Below are positions 25,564 to 37,035 of a DNA stretch of 64,000 bases, piece by piece; position 1 is the stretch's first letter; each line of letters opens with the position of its first letter. A model generated the notes under the pieces. It saw only the letters and a list, made by a program, of their open reading frames with translations, was not told where the DNA came from and made no database searches. Position numbers and translations under genes: made by a program. Origin of the DNA: Austropuccinia psidii (Eukaryota > Basidiomycota > Pucciniomycetes > Pucciniales > Sphaerophragmiaceae); the NCBI GenBank assembly GCA_023105745.1, contig JALGQZ010000009.1:44049967-44113966 (forward strand). Reading direction: 5' to 3'.

Positions 25564-27697
25564 TGTGAGCCTATGAGGTATGCATGACATACCCAAAAGG
25601 CCACAAATAACTTTATATACAGTTTATTTAGTCATTGACAGATTTTTCAATTGGATTCAAAATAAAAAATAACAAAAAATAAGTATAAATGTTTTTGAAT
25701 AAACAAAGTTATAATTATTATCTCATTTTTGGATTCTAAACCAAAAATCAACTAGGGCACACCTACAGGGTGTTATACTCAAACAAAATCATTTCTTATG
25801 TTATCAGAAGATTTAAGAATCTCAAAGTACAATTGCAGCTTTTTTTAACATTTTTTAAAATTGTTAAATTTGAGCTTAAATAAGCTTAAATTTCAAGTCA
25901 CATAAGTTTTATGAAAACATACCAAAATTTTAGTTAAAATTAAGGAGTTGTGTATATTTACTGAATTGGCTAATTATTTGCCATACAGGATGTAAATCCT
26001 GCATGGGCTCAATTTAAAATATTTTAAGGCCATATTATGGCTTTAAATAAAAGGGAAAAATCCATGCAAAAAAGGTGGGACAAAGGGAAAAGACCAAACA
26101 GAGCTGGGGTACCCAGCTTTTTAGATCTGCAAGGATTCAATTGAGGCTTTCCACCTGTATTGGAAGATTTTCAACCTTATTTGAACTTTAAAATTTGACT
26201 TTGATCCAACCTTAAGGTTTAAACTGGTTTTATCCCAATTTGGACAGGAATTTCAAGCTGCCAAAGGTTAAATCACAATATGCAAGCTTGAAATTAAGGT
26301 TTTAAGAACTTTCAAAGCTTAATCAAGCTTAAAACTTTAAATCTGCAAGAATTAAAGCCTTATCAAAAGTTAAGGTTTGGTGTGTATTTCTATTTTGCAT
26401 GGAAAACTAGTACTAAATTCAAAAATTCTTGAAAATCCAATTCTTAATGGATTTGCCTGAACCTTTCAGACAGCTTACAATTTAATGTTATCTGTGTATA
26501 CACCAAGCTTGAGGCGTATTTTTAAACAGGTTGTATTGGTAATTAGCCTGTAAATTTACTCTTTGAATTAGACTTGAATAAAATTAAGATTTCTTTAAAA
26601 ATTAATTAAAAATTGAGCTTAAGAGATTTTTGCTTAAAGCTCTATTTTTAAGTTTTTCATGTGATGAAATTTAATATAAATAAATTTATTTTATATCAAA
26701 GCTTAAAATAATTAACCCAAATGAGGAATCAAGCTACTTGGAGCTAAGAATAACACTGGTAACTTTAAATTGGAATTAAAAATAAGTTACCTTAAGTTAA
26801 GAACCTAATTTTTAAGCATGGTCTTTTCAGTTTTGACTTGATAATGCCCTCTATATTCATTATTAATCATGAGTGCTGCTCTGAAGACATAAAAAGAGTC
26901 TATTCATCATTGTTTTTGTCCATCATTCATTATAAATCCAATTATATTAGAAATTTAAACAGTTAAAGTTTTATTACATATGAAATCTTATTATTAAAGT
27001 AATTCTTAAGCTATTTTATTGTCTATTAATTTTAAATTAAAGTATTTAAATCATAGAATTTATATTATTGTTGTAATCACCAATGATATATTTTGTTTTA
27101 TAAAATTATCATCTAGAATATCTTTTAAAATCCACAAATTCGTCTTAAAAACTCTTTTAATAATATTTTGGATTATAAAAAGTTTCTTTATTTTGAAAAT
27201 ATTGATATTTGGTGTGTTTTTAACTTATAATAGTTATTTAATATACTAACTGTTTTATTTGACTTGTTGTAGTAAACATATATTATAAGTAAGTTTTTCT
27301 TTGAAGTTCTATATTTGTTGATCTATTATTAGTTTTCTTTATATAGAACTTTATCTATAAAAATCATTTCTGCACAGTTTGTGTGATAATTTTGTCATAA
27401 ATAATATTCATATTTTCCATGTGGAATTGTCTCATTAAGAGCCTCACACTTCTTATTGTTATAATTTTCAGTGACTATAACAATAATAGAATAGTTGTAA
27501 ATATTATAATTATTAAGAATTCTTTATTACTAAATTAATTAATAATAATTAAACTTTTTTTTCTAATATAATTATTTTTAATAACTATATATATTTGTGG
27601 TTATCATATTTTGTTATATTATATTTTTCTACTGAGGACAGTACTAGTACTCTTGATATTGCTACTATTATCAAGAGTTTCATAGAAAAACCTTACA
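25564..27697 (+). repeat. 5' LTR of the old Ty3 element (2134 bp)
   Basis: It begins TGTGAGCCTATGAGG and ends AAAAACCTTACA. It aligns along its length with the split 3' LTR: its start matches 36118 onward, and the segment from about 25797 matches 56234 onward. The two LTRs differ at many positions, implying an old insertion. Confidence 0.92.
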
Positions 27698-27715
27698 TTT
27701 TGGGGCCTGGCCATG
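27698..27715 (+). other. Primer-binding site of the old Ty3 element
   Basis: TTTTGGGGCCTGGCCATG follows the LTR, the same site as at 6515 and 24082 apart from one G fewer in the run. Confidence 0.75.
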
Positions 27716-28231
27716 ACTTTAACCAGTTTTTGGGACATCAAACATATTATAGACCTTATTTTACTTATTTTTGACGTAAAATTGCCATATTGGCTTTTTT
27801 GGGACTTATACCTTATAGATCATCTTCATATTATTAATAAAGTTATTTTTTCTTAAGAATATTGTTTGAAACACTATACTATTGAGTGATTTTCAATAAG
27901 CTTCCCCTGTCCAACTAGTGGATTTTTCACATCACAGACTTGAAATTTATTCTCTGAGTTATTCTAGTATAAAGTGAATAATAATACAATTTTGATTAAT
28001 AACTTATTAATTTCATAATTATTATTTCTTTAAAGAAATTATAAAATTAAATAATGAAACTGAAAAAGTTAAAAATCTTTACTTAAAAACATTTTTCTCT
28101 ATTATTTATACATTTTTCTTTATTTTTGATGTAATTTGCCATAACTAAAATTAAAACAACTTTACCCAATAAGTTGAGCTTATAGGTTATTTTTATTGTT
28201 TAATAAAATAACTTATATTTTTTTTCTCTAG

Positions 28232-31200
28232 TCTCATCCACCAGAGAAAATTCTTCATACTCTGAGGTCTCACAGTCTAGTATTGAAATTCAAACCAGCC
28301 CAGCACCAAGGGGTTTAATTACCAAAGAGCCCTTCAAAGGTCCAGAAGTTGAATTCAATCTATTTCTTAGTCCAATTTTTCTTTAAATTGACATGAACTG
28401 ACTCCTAATAGAAGTGTAAGTAGCTATTCCATCCAATCAGATGTATCTGGAATAGAACATTTAAGTCATAAATTGGAAGGAAAAGATTGTCAGCCCAGAT
28501 GAGAGACACAAATAGAAGATTCCAGGACTTCTACCATAACCTTTGAAACTCTTATTGAGAGCCCAGAAGCTGAAATAGCTTCTATTCCTGTTTTAAGAAC
28601 TGAATCATTTCCAACAGGCAACAATAGAAATATACCAGTCTCAGTACAAGAGCTGGTTCATTGCAGCAAAGCAGCAGGAGTGGGAACTTCTTCCAAGTCT
28701 TTGGATAGTCACAATGAACTCATATCTTCAAGTGAAGAATTTCATGTGCCCAGAAAAGACAGAGGATATTCTGAGGGACTGGACACCCATGTCTTGCAAA
28801 GGACAAGTCCAACAGATAAAAGCTTGGTTTAAAAACCAAAGCATGTTGTCAGAGGACCAGAAGAAGAAGTTGGCTCAAGGAAAGGACAACAGCCCAGTGG
28901 AAGCTCCCCAAGCCTCCACAAGAAAAAGTCTGCCTCAACAAGTGCCAAACAAGGGTAAGAAAACCCCAAAGAACAATCAGAAGGGCAAGAAAAAGGCAAA
29001 GGGAAAGAGAAAGCCAAAGTAGAACAAGTCTTACTGACATAACTACAGAATTCCAAAGGAAGAGAAGACAGCCATGGAAAATGTGTTCAATATGGCAAGG
29101 ACTCTGAAGGAATTCAAAAACAAGGAGGAGGAAAGAATGAACCAATCATTTCCAAAGAAATAGACCTTTTAAAGCTTGTAAATAATTTTTAAACTTGTAA
29201 TAAAGAGATTTTAGCAAAGCTAAACAATTCTTAGTATATCCAACAGAAGTTGGGTAGAGAGATCTTACAAGTAAGAAAGTCACAAAGGACCATTATTGGT
29301 CTAGAAGGTGTTAATGAATACAGTATTTTGTCTTTGATGCAAATTTGTGCAAGAATTGAGCTTAAATTTACCTTACTCAATCAACCATATGACAATTCTA
29401 TTCCTTTTATTACTAAGAAATTAAGAGAATTAAGAATACAAGTCCAGAACTTTGAAAATTCAACTGGTCACAATGCAGCTCTTTTCCAAAAACAATTGGA
29501 AAAAGTGATAAAGCAAGACTTAAATTTAAATAAGATATTCAATCAAGTATTAATAATATATCACTGAAAGATGAATTTCCAAGACAGTCCACTCCAATTC
29601 TTGACAGAAATGTGCTGAACTTGAACAATGACTTCCATAATAAACCTCAAGTAATGCAGAAGTGGAGACTGCTTGTAATTTAAAGACATTCCAATATTAG
29701 AGGAATGGCGAACCTTAAGTGGTGAAAAAGAATATAATCATATGGGATTTATGAAAATAATTGATATGTTTGAAGAAGACTTTAACATACCAGATAAATA
29801 CATAAGTGCCAGATTAGACTGATTGTTTACCAAATGAGAAAATGAATGGTATTAAAAAATGAGACAAGACCATGGTAAACATTCTTGGACTTTGTGGAAA
29901 GAACAAGTTATTTCCAAATGGGAAAATGATTACTGGAGATTTAAGATGGAAAATTCCTTTGAAGAATCCATATTTAATATTGAGAGGGACAGGCGCATGT
30001 CCTGGTTTCTTAAGCAGAAGGACAGATTAACTGCCATTCATCCTGATATGTATGAAAAATGATACATAAAAGGATATTGAGGAAATGTGGTGGTGACCAT
30101 GAGCATGCTATAAGAAGCAGATGTATTGAGCCTTGCTCTACAGAAGATTATATCAATGCCATGGAAGACATCAAAACCAGAACAAAAATTGGAAGAAATT
30201 GGTATAAGCCCCCAATAAAGAACAAGACTAGTTGGAAACCAATTTCAAAACCATATAAGCCACATGACAAACCTCCTTTAAAATGTCATAAATGTGGAAG
30301 TACATCTCATTTGGCAAACACCTTCCAGAAAAAGACAAGAATCAATGAGATAGAAATTGATAAAGTTGAAGAAATAAAAGAAGCAAATACTTTATCTTTA
30401 AATGCAAGTGATTCTGAGCCTTCTGAAGAAGAGGAGCTGCCAGATGAACTTAGCATAGAGAGAATTAATGTTTTATTTTAAGTCACAGAAGTGCACACTC
30501 ACTTACCACAGTATAGTGATGGATGTATGGATCTCATACATGTGCAAGATGCTAAGATTCAGAACACCAAACCTTCCAGAGGTAAAGGTTATACAGCTGG
30601 ATCATATTGAATCACTAATATTGTGATAAAAAACAAAGAAGCCAAGATATATCTTGACTCAGGTGCTTTTTTTACTTGTGTTTGGAACAATTATCTTGAA
30701 ATGATTTATACCAATTTTCAAGAAAGGTTAATGCCAATTAAAGGTATAAAATTAAGAGGTTATAGCGGATATATTCATTCTTTGCGAATTCTTGAAGCAG
30801 AAACGATATTCCCTAATCATGTAGGAAGTATCAGATTTGGAGTTGAATTTGTTGTAATGAATAATTGTACTTCACAACACTTTATACTTGAAAATTATTA
30901 TCTTAATATTTATGGTATTGATATTAATAATCATAAAGACAGATATTTTACTATAGGGGAAAATAAAAGGCAGAAATTTTCTTTTCCTCTATAAATGGAG
31001 AAATAACTTTCATTAAACAAGTAAAGAATGTTAATAAGGAAATATTTGTGTCAGATCAATTAATTGAAGCACAAATTAGCCGTGAATTAACAATGGAAAT
31101 GAAGGAAGAACGTATTGAAATTTTGTTTCAATACAGGAAAGTCTTTGCTTCTGATAATGAACCAATTAGAGCTATCAAAGGCCATGAAGTGGAAATTATG

Positions 31201-32142
31201 CTTAATGTGGAAAGACCTTGCCCTCCACTCTTAAGAAGACCAGCTTACCCAGATATCCCTAGGGCTAGAGAATCATTGGAAATTCATATTGATGAGCTGA
31301 TGAAGCTGGGAACTGTTAGGAAAGTTGGGCACAATGAAGAAGTAGAAGTCACAACTCCTGTAATCATTAATAGGCATAATGATAAATCAAGGATGGTTGG
31401 TAATTTGAGAGCATTGAATACTTACACTATTACAGACAGGTATCCAATCCCTAGAATCCATGAGACTTTGACTCAATTATCCAAAGAAAAATTTATCACT
31501 TCTATGGATTCCCTTAAAGGTTTTCATCAGAATGGTTTGACAGCTCATTCTAGGAACTTATTGAGAATAATTTCTCATTGTGGTATTTATGAATACTTGA
31601 GGATGCCTTTTGGTATTAAAAATGCACCCTCTCATTATCAAAGAATGGTGAATACCATTTTCCCACATGAATTATCAGAGGGATTGTTGAACATTTATAT
31701 TGATGAGATTATCCTTTTCTCAGAAACCTGGAAATTGCATTTAGAGAGACTTTCATTAGTACTTAAGGAGATTCTTCAAGTGAACATGAAAATATCTCTT
31801 AAAAAATGTAATTTTGGGTTTCATGAGCTGAAATCTCTAGGATATGTAGTCTCAGGACGGAGCCTTGGTGTTGATAAAAACAAAGTGGCTGCAGTTTTGC
31901 TGAAACAAATTCCCCAGAGCAAAAAAGAAATCATTTATTTCTTATGGTTTTCCAGTTATTACAGGAAACATTTCAAAGATTTTGCAATCCATGCCAGATC
32001 ATTGTACAGAATTTGTGATCAACAAACTGTCTTTAAAATGACACAGGAGAGAATTCAAGCATATGAGAAGATCAGATATGCCTTGACCAATGCACCACCA
32101 CTACTGATGCCAGACTGGAAACTTCCTTTCAATATGTATATT
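28232..32142 (+). pseudogene. Decayed gag-pol, first part (leader exon to RNase H start)
   Basis: The parts are a leader exon homologue (28232-28339), a gag start near 28394 with an early stop, and basic N-terminal frames including [10 protein letters not shown] (about 29080). Capsid-like fragments follow (29859-30340) with EYDHM-like and [20 protein letters not shown] stretches, then a zinc knuckle whose last Cys is Phe (CHKCGSTSHLANTF) and a protease region with LDSGAFFTC (about 30650). Reverse transcriptase (31048-32140) keeps its fold motifs but reads YIDEI (about 31696) where YIDDI is expected. Several stops and frame changes separate the pieces. It ends exactly at the ATATT where a solo LTR was inserted, within RNase H. 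Confidence 0.9.
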
Positions 32143-33968
32143 TGTGAGCCTTAGAGGTAATTTCATATACCCAAAAGACCACAAATATAAAAAATAACAT
32201 ATTAATATAAATAAAATAAATTTATTTATATTATTAAAATAAAAATCAAAATATAAATATAAAATTATATTAAAAAATAAAAAATTAATTATAATTTAAA
32301 AATAAAAATACATTAAATTTTGTAAATATAAAATTACATTTATACTTGAAAAATTTAAGTAAAAATGAAATTTTAACAAAATTGTGAAAAAATAAATAAA
32401 TTTGGAAAAAAGTTAAATAAAATTTATTATAACTTTTTATCCAATAAATAAACATATAAAATTTATTTCACCATTGGATTCCTCATAAAAAATCAGGTGG
32501 GGTCACCTCTGGGTGAAATTCTTGTAACTCAACTCTAAATAAGCTTAAATTAAGTTTTTAGTATTTTCAATACAAAAGTTGAAAATCCTCAAAACTTTGA
32601 TTGAATTCACACCACATGTGGTGTTAACCATCAATTTTTGTGTTAAAATTGAGGTGTTGTGTTTAGTTTAGAAGTTATGAGGAATTGAAGTATTTTCAAT
32701 TGAATTCAATTGAAATGTCAAAATGTGCGCGTGTATTACATAAGTGAACTTTGATTTACATATGAGGTGTCAATTATTACTGTATTGTACTGTACAATTG
32801 AATTGAATTACATATGTAAATTATAAGTATAATACATGATGAGGAATTAAAGGAAAAATAAATTGGAAAGATTAAATTTGGGGGGGAAAAGGAACTCCAG
32901 CTCTAAGGGGGAGCTAGACCCCCAAAATCCTTTCTGACAGGCGTGGGATGTCAAAATTCACGCAAAAGTTCATCACTTTTGGCCTGGAATTGAGTCACAG
33001 GGTCTGTGGACTCAATTGATGATGAAGTTTTGATACCAACTGGGGTAGTTTTAGCTGTTGCCAAGAGGGTAAAACTACCCTTAAGATAAAACAATCATAA
33101 TAAAAACAGTTTTAACTGGTTTCTACGCCTCTGACACACATTCTGACGTGTTTTGAAGGCTCTAGGCCTGGTATTGCTATAGTAATGGCTGATTTAAGGG
33201 TCTAAAATGGCTAAAAATGGCTTAAACCAGCCCTTTTTGGCCTAAACCAGGGTTCAATGATGCCATAATTGGCTTTTCTGTTGTCAGACTGTTTTTCACG
33301 ACTGACAAGAGTAAATTTTACTTTTGGAGTAAGAGAATTGATGGCTATAAAAGAATGTCTTCTTTGCCCCACTTTTCTCTTCATGTTAGAATCTTTTCCT
33401 TTTATTAATTAGTTTAAAACTGTTAAACCAATCAATCAAAGATTCCAACCACCACTTTTAAATCATTTTAATCCTTTTAACCACGTGAAAAAATCATTAT
33501 AATCATTGTTTGTAACTCTTATAATCATTTTTACCCCTGAACCACCCCAAAAGTGAATTAAAGCATCTTTCATCACTGTAAACTTTGTCACTTTGTTTCC
33601 AAATTCACTCTGGTCACTTTTGGGCGTGTTTTCTCTTTAATATTCTTTTTAAAGACTTTGTTCTTTAATTAATTGCTTGCAGTTCTTTGCTCAATTAATT
33701 CCAATTGAAATTGCTCTTGAAGAAATTTCTTTTGTAGCCTTAAAATATCTCTTGTAGAGTATTTTTTGGGATAAATCTTTATTGTTGGTAAAACAATAAA
33801 TTTTTATATTATTGTTTTATACTAATAAAGTTATAAACAATAAAATTGGCGTGTTTTCTCTTAAAAATAATATTTCATACTATTTTTAACTGAATTTTAC
33901 CTTATACAAATTTTGAGGACAGGAAAAGTACTTGATTTTTAATCAAAGTTTCATATCCACACCTTACA
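32143..33968 (+). repeat. Solo LTR inserted in RNase H, with ATATT duplication
   Basis: It runs from TGTGAGCCTTAGAGG to CACACCTTACA (1826 bp) and is flanked by ATATT at 32138-32142 and 33969-33973, a perfect 5-bp duplication. Removing it and one ATATT restores the RNase H reading MYIYACGE, matching LYIDACGE of copy B. A TATA box (TATAAAAG, 33346-33353) marks its promoter. No internal sequence remains, so the rest was lost by LTR-LTR recombination. It belongs to another subfamily of the same LTR superfamily. Confidence 0.93.
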
Positions 33969-35975
33969 ATATTTATGCATGTGGTGAAGTTCTATGTGCA
34001 GCTCTTCCACAAGCTCAAATTTTCAATGACAAGCCTTTTGAAGGTCCACTTGTTTTATCTCAAGACAAATCAAACCTACTGGGGCCAGATATGAAGCTAG
34101 CCAAATGGAGTGTCTTTTCCTTGTTTGAGCTCTAGAAAAACTTCATTATTAGCTTTATGGTAGTATGTTTGAATTCATTACTTATTGTAATGCAGTAAAA
34201 TCACTTATTAACATGAAAATACCAAACAGGCACATGTTAAGATGGCAGACTGCTATACAGGAGTATAGAGGTAATATGACCATAGAACATAAAGATGGAA
34301 ATATTCACAAGAATTCTGATGGCTTGAGTAGATGGGAATTACCCAATACATCTGACAATCCTGCCTATCTTCCTACAAGTGCAGAACCTCAGATTCCAAT
34401 TGAAGGAATTAAAATAAAAGATGTGGGTACAGAATTCTTTGAAGAAGTTAGAGAAAGCTATAAGAAAGATAAGAATTGTAATATTCTTACTGCTCTACTT
34501 GACAAATATTGCAAAGATGCAGCTTTGGCTAATTCTCTGGATGATATTTGGAAGACATCTTATGAAAATGGGAGATTCCATTTATTTGATGGTATCTTAT
34601 ATCATAGATCTAAAAACACATGTGTCATGGTCTTATGTAGTAGTATGTTGATAAAAACAATACTATTAGAATGCCATGATAACATCTACTCTGGACATCT
34701 TCCTGAAGACAGAACTATGGAAAGAATTAAGACATGTGCCTGGCGGCCATCTTGGAGAAAAAATGTCATTGAGTACTGTCATAGGTGTGATAGATGCCAA
34801 AAAGACAATAAAGCTACTGGTAAAAGATTTGGTTTAATGCTTCATATCCAAGAGCCAAGTACCCAAAGGGAAGTGGTTCATATGGATTGGGTGACTGCTT
34901 TACCACCTGGAGGTGATAAAAGCTTCAATGCATGTCTTGTTATTGTGGACAGATATAGCAAAACTAATTTTTTTTGATGTCATAAAGATGAAACAGCTAT
35001 GGATACAGCTCTTTTGATTTGGAACAGAGTCATCTCCCATACTGGTCTCCTTAAAAATATCATTAGTGATAGAGACCCAAAATTTACATCAGCCTTATGG
35101 ACTAATTTACATATGCTTTTGGGTACAAAACTATCATTTTAAACAGAATACCATCCAAAAACAGATGGGTTAGTAGAAAGAATGATTCAAACCCTTGAGG
35201 AAATGATCAGAAGATTTTGTGCTTATGGCCTGGAGCTTAAAGATTCTGATTGCTTCACCCATGATTGTTATACTATTTTACCAGCATTGGAATTAGCCTA
35301 TAAGACTTCTATTCATGCTTCAACAGGCAAAAATTCTGCAATTTTGGAAAAAGGATGGAACCCTAAACTCCCAGTTGATACTTTGAAAAAATGTTTAATT
35401 GATATTCATCCAACTGATTCAGAATTTAAGCTATTTCTTGATAAAGTGAGGCATCATGCAAATCAAAGCATGAATGATGCCTTTGAATATGCTAAGCAGA
35501 AGTAGGATAAAAGTCATAAAACCCCAGAATTCAAAGTAGTGTACTGAATACTGGCTTCAACCTTGAGCTTTAATAATATTAAAGGCCCAAAGAAATTGAA
35601 AGATTCCTTTTCAGGGCCATTTATTATTGAATCCCTTCATGGGACAAACGCAGTACAAGTACAACTGTCAGGAGAATTGGAAAACAAAAATCCAGCTTTC
35701 CCTGTCAGTCTAGTAAAGCATTACACTTCAAATGACAAGGAATTATTTCCTTTGAGAAATTAACCACCCTTAGAAGTACCCACGCTTGATCAAAGTGAGG
35801 AGAAAGAATTACTGAAATTCTTGAAAGAAAGAAGACTTAGGGGAAAAATGAAATAGAATACTTAGTCATGTACAGGAATCCACAACATGAAGATAAATGG
35901 CTTTCAGAAAGTAAAATACCTGATTCCCAAATGTTTCTCTGAAGATTAAGATATTAGAGAAGACCAATTCCTCAG
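33969..35975 (+). pseudogene. Decayed gag-pol, second part (RNase H to chromodomain)
   Basis: Continues from the solo LTR: RNase H (33980-34340, with stops), ending in NSDGLSRW. The integrase zinc region with CHRCDRCQ (about 34780) and catalytic HMDWVTALP (about 34880) follow. A stop interrupts after SKTNFF (34975), then ISDRDPKF (about 35065) and [13 protein letters not shown] (about 35166) supply the other two acidic residues. The C-terminal chromodomain (35800-35960) is recognisable as YLVMYRN and EDKWL but frameshifted. Homology with copy B continues to the end. Confidence 0.9.
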
Positions 35976-36117
35976 AAAAAACCTTTAATTGCGTGCTTTA
36001 CATAATTAAGAGCTATAAGTAGAGATGTTGGACAGTGGATTATACCCCCCAAATGAATTGGGGGTATGCTACAAAGGAAAAATTGTGGTACAATTTTTTG
36101 TTGTGGTATATAGGTAA

Positions 36118-36350
36118 TGTCAGCCTGTGAGGTATGTTTGAAATACCCACAAAGCCACAAATAGCTTTATATACAGTTGATATAGTCTTGAACAGACTTT
36201 TCAATTTGATTTAAAATAAAAAATAACAAAAAATAAGTATAACTTTTTTTCAATAAGAAAAGCTATAATTATTATGTTATTTTTGAATTCTACACTAAAA
36301 ATAACCTAGGGTACCACCACAGGGTGTTATACCCAAAATATTTCTTATGT
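36118..36350 (+). repeat. 3' LTR of the old Ty3 element, left piece
   Basis: It starts TGTCAGCCTGTGAGG and matches the first 230 bp of the 5' LTR (shared blocks include AAAATAAAAAATAACAAAAA). It is interrupted after TTCTTATGT at 36350 by the 19.9-kb transposon and resumes at 56237 with TATTAGAAGATTTAGG. Confidence 0.93.
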
Positions 36351-36395
36351 CACCAGGGCGAATCTTGTGTCAATTGTCGGCGATTGACTTCATGT
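36351..36395 (+). repeat. Left terminal inverted repeat
   Basis: Forty-five bases starting CACCAGGGCGAATC and ending GACTTCATGT. Its reverse complement is found at 56189-56233 with six transition differences (positions 6, 10, 16, 18, 25 and 29 of the repeat). Three GTCAAGC repeats follow at 36394, 36405 and 36421, likely subterminal transposase-binding sites. Confidence 0.93.
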
Positions 36396-37035
36396 CAAGC
36401 AAACGTCAAGCAGGATAAAAGTCAAGCTCACATCGAGCACATGTCCTACTCTTGTCTTACACCAAATCCTGTGAAATCCACCAATATTGGTTCCCCTGTG
36501 CCTTTAACTCAGATTCCTCACCACCTGATCATCCCGCAACCGTCCAATGGTTGGTAAAAATTACACAAGACCCGCCTGTTTGCACAAACACGCATCAAAG
36601 AGGTCCTTCAGCCAGTCTTGATGTAGGCGGGGGGTTTGACTTCACCAGGTCATCCATGAAAGGACTCCACCTGAGTGGAATTGTCGTTTTGCAGGTGACA
36701 CTGGTAGAGCCTGCCGCACAATACCGCGGGTGCGGGTGCGCTTGCGTGTGCATTGGCATGTGCGCGTGCAGGTGCGCAAGGGCCGCTTCCCCTTCCAACA
36801 TGATGATGGCGCAGTTAGAAATTTTGGATTCTGTGAAAGGTGAGTGTGTGGGTCATTTGATCATTGAACTTGGCTTATTCACACTGTACCCAAAGTCAAA
36901 ATAGTAAGTTCTTTGGGGCAATGTGAAATAATGGGCTTTGCTTGTCACAATGGCATGTCTCTGTCACTAAATTTTGAGGCAGTTATTTCACTAGCAAAAA
37001 TGCTAATGAATCTGAGAGATTTGCATTTTAGTAGA
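36396..37035. other. Left subterminal region with a CpG/GC-rich tract
   Basis: There is no gene. It contains two further GTCAAGC repeats and, at about 36724-36786, a strikingly GC-rich and CpG-rich run (GCGGGTGCGGGTGCGC-type) in an otherwise AT-rich locus. Short open frames here are composition effects. Confidence 0.6.

Noticed and set aside
36452..36904. 150-codon plus frame at the left end of the DNA transposon
   Set aside because: Crosses the GC-rich tract, with no motif, splice or conservation signal; likely chance in GC-richer DNA.
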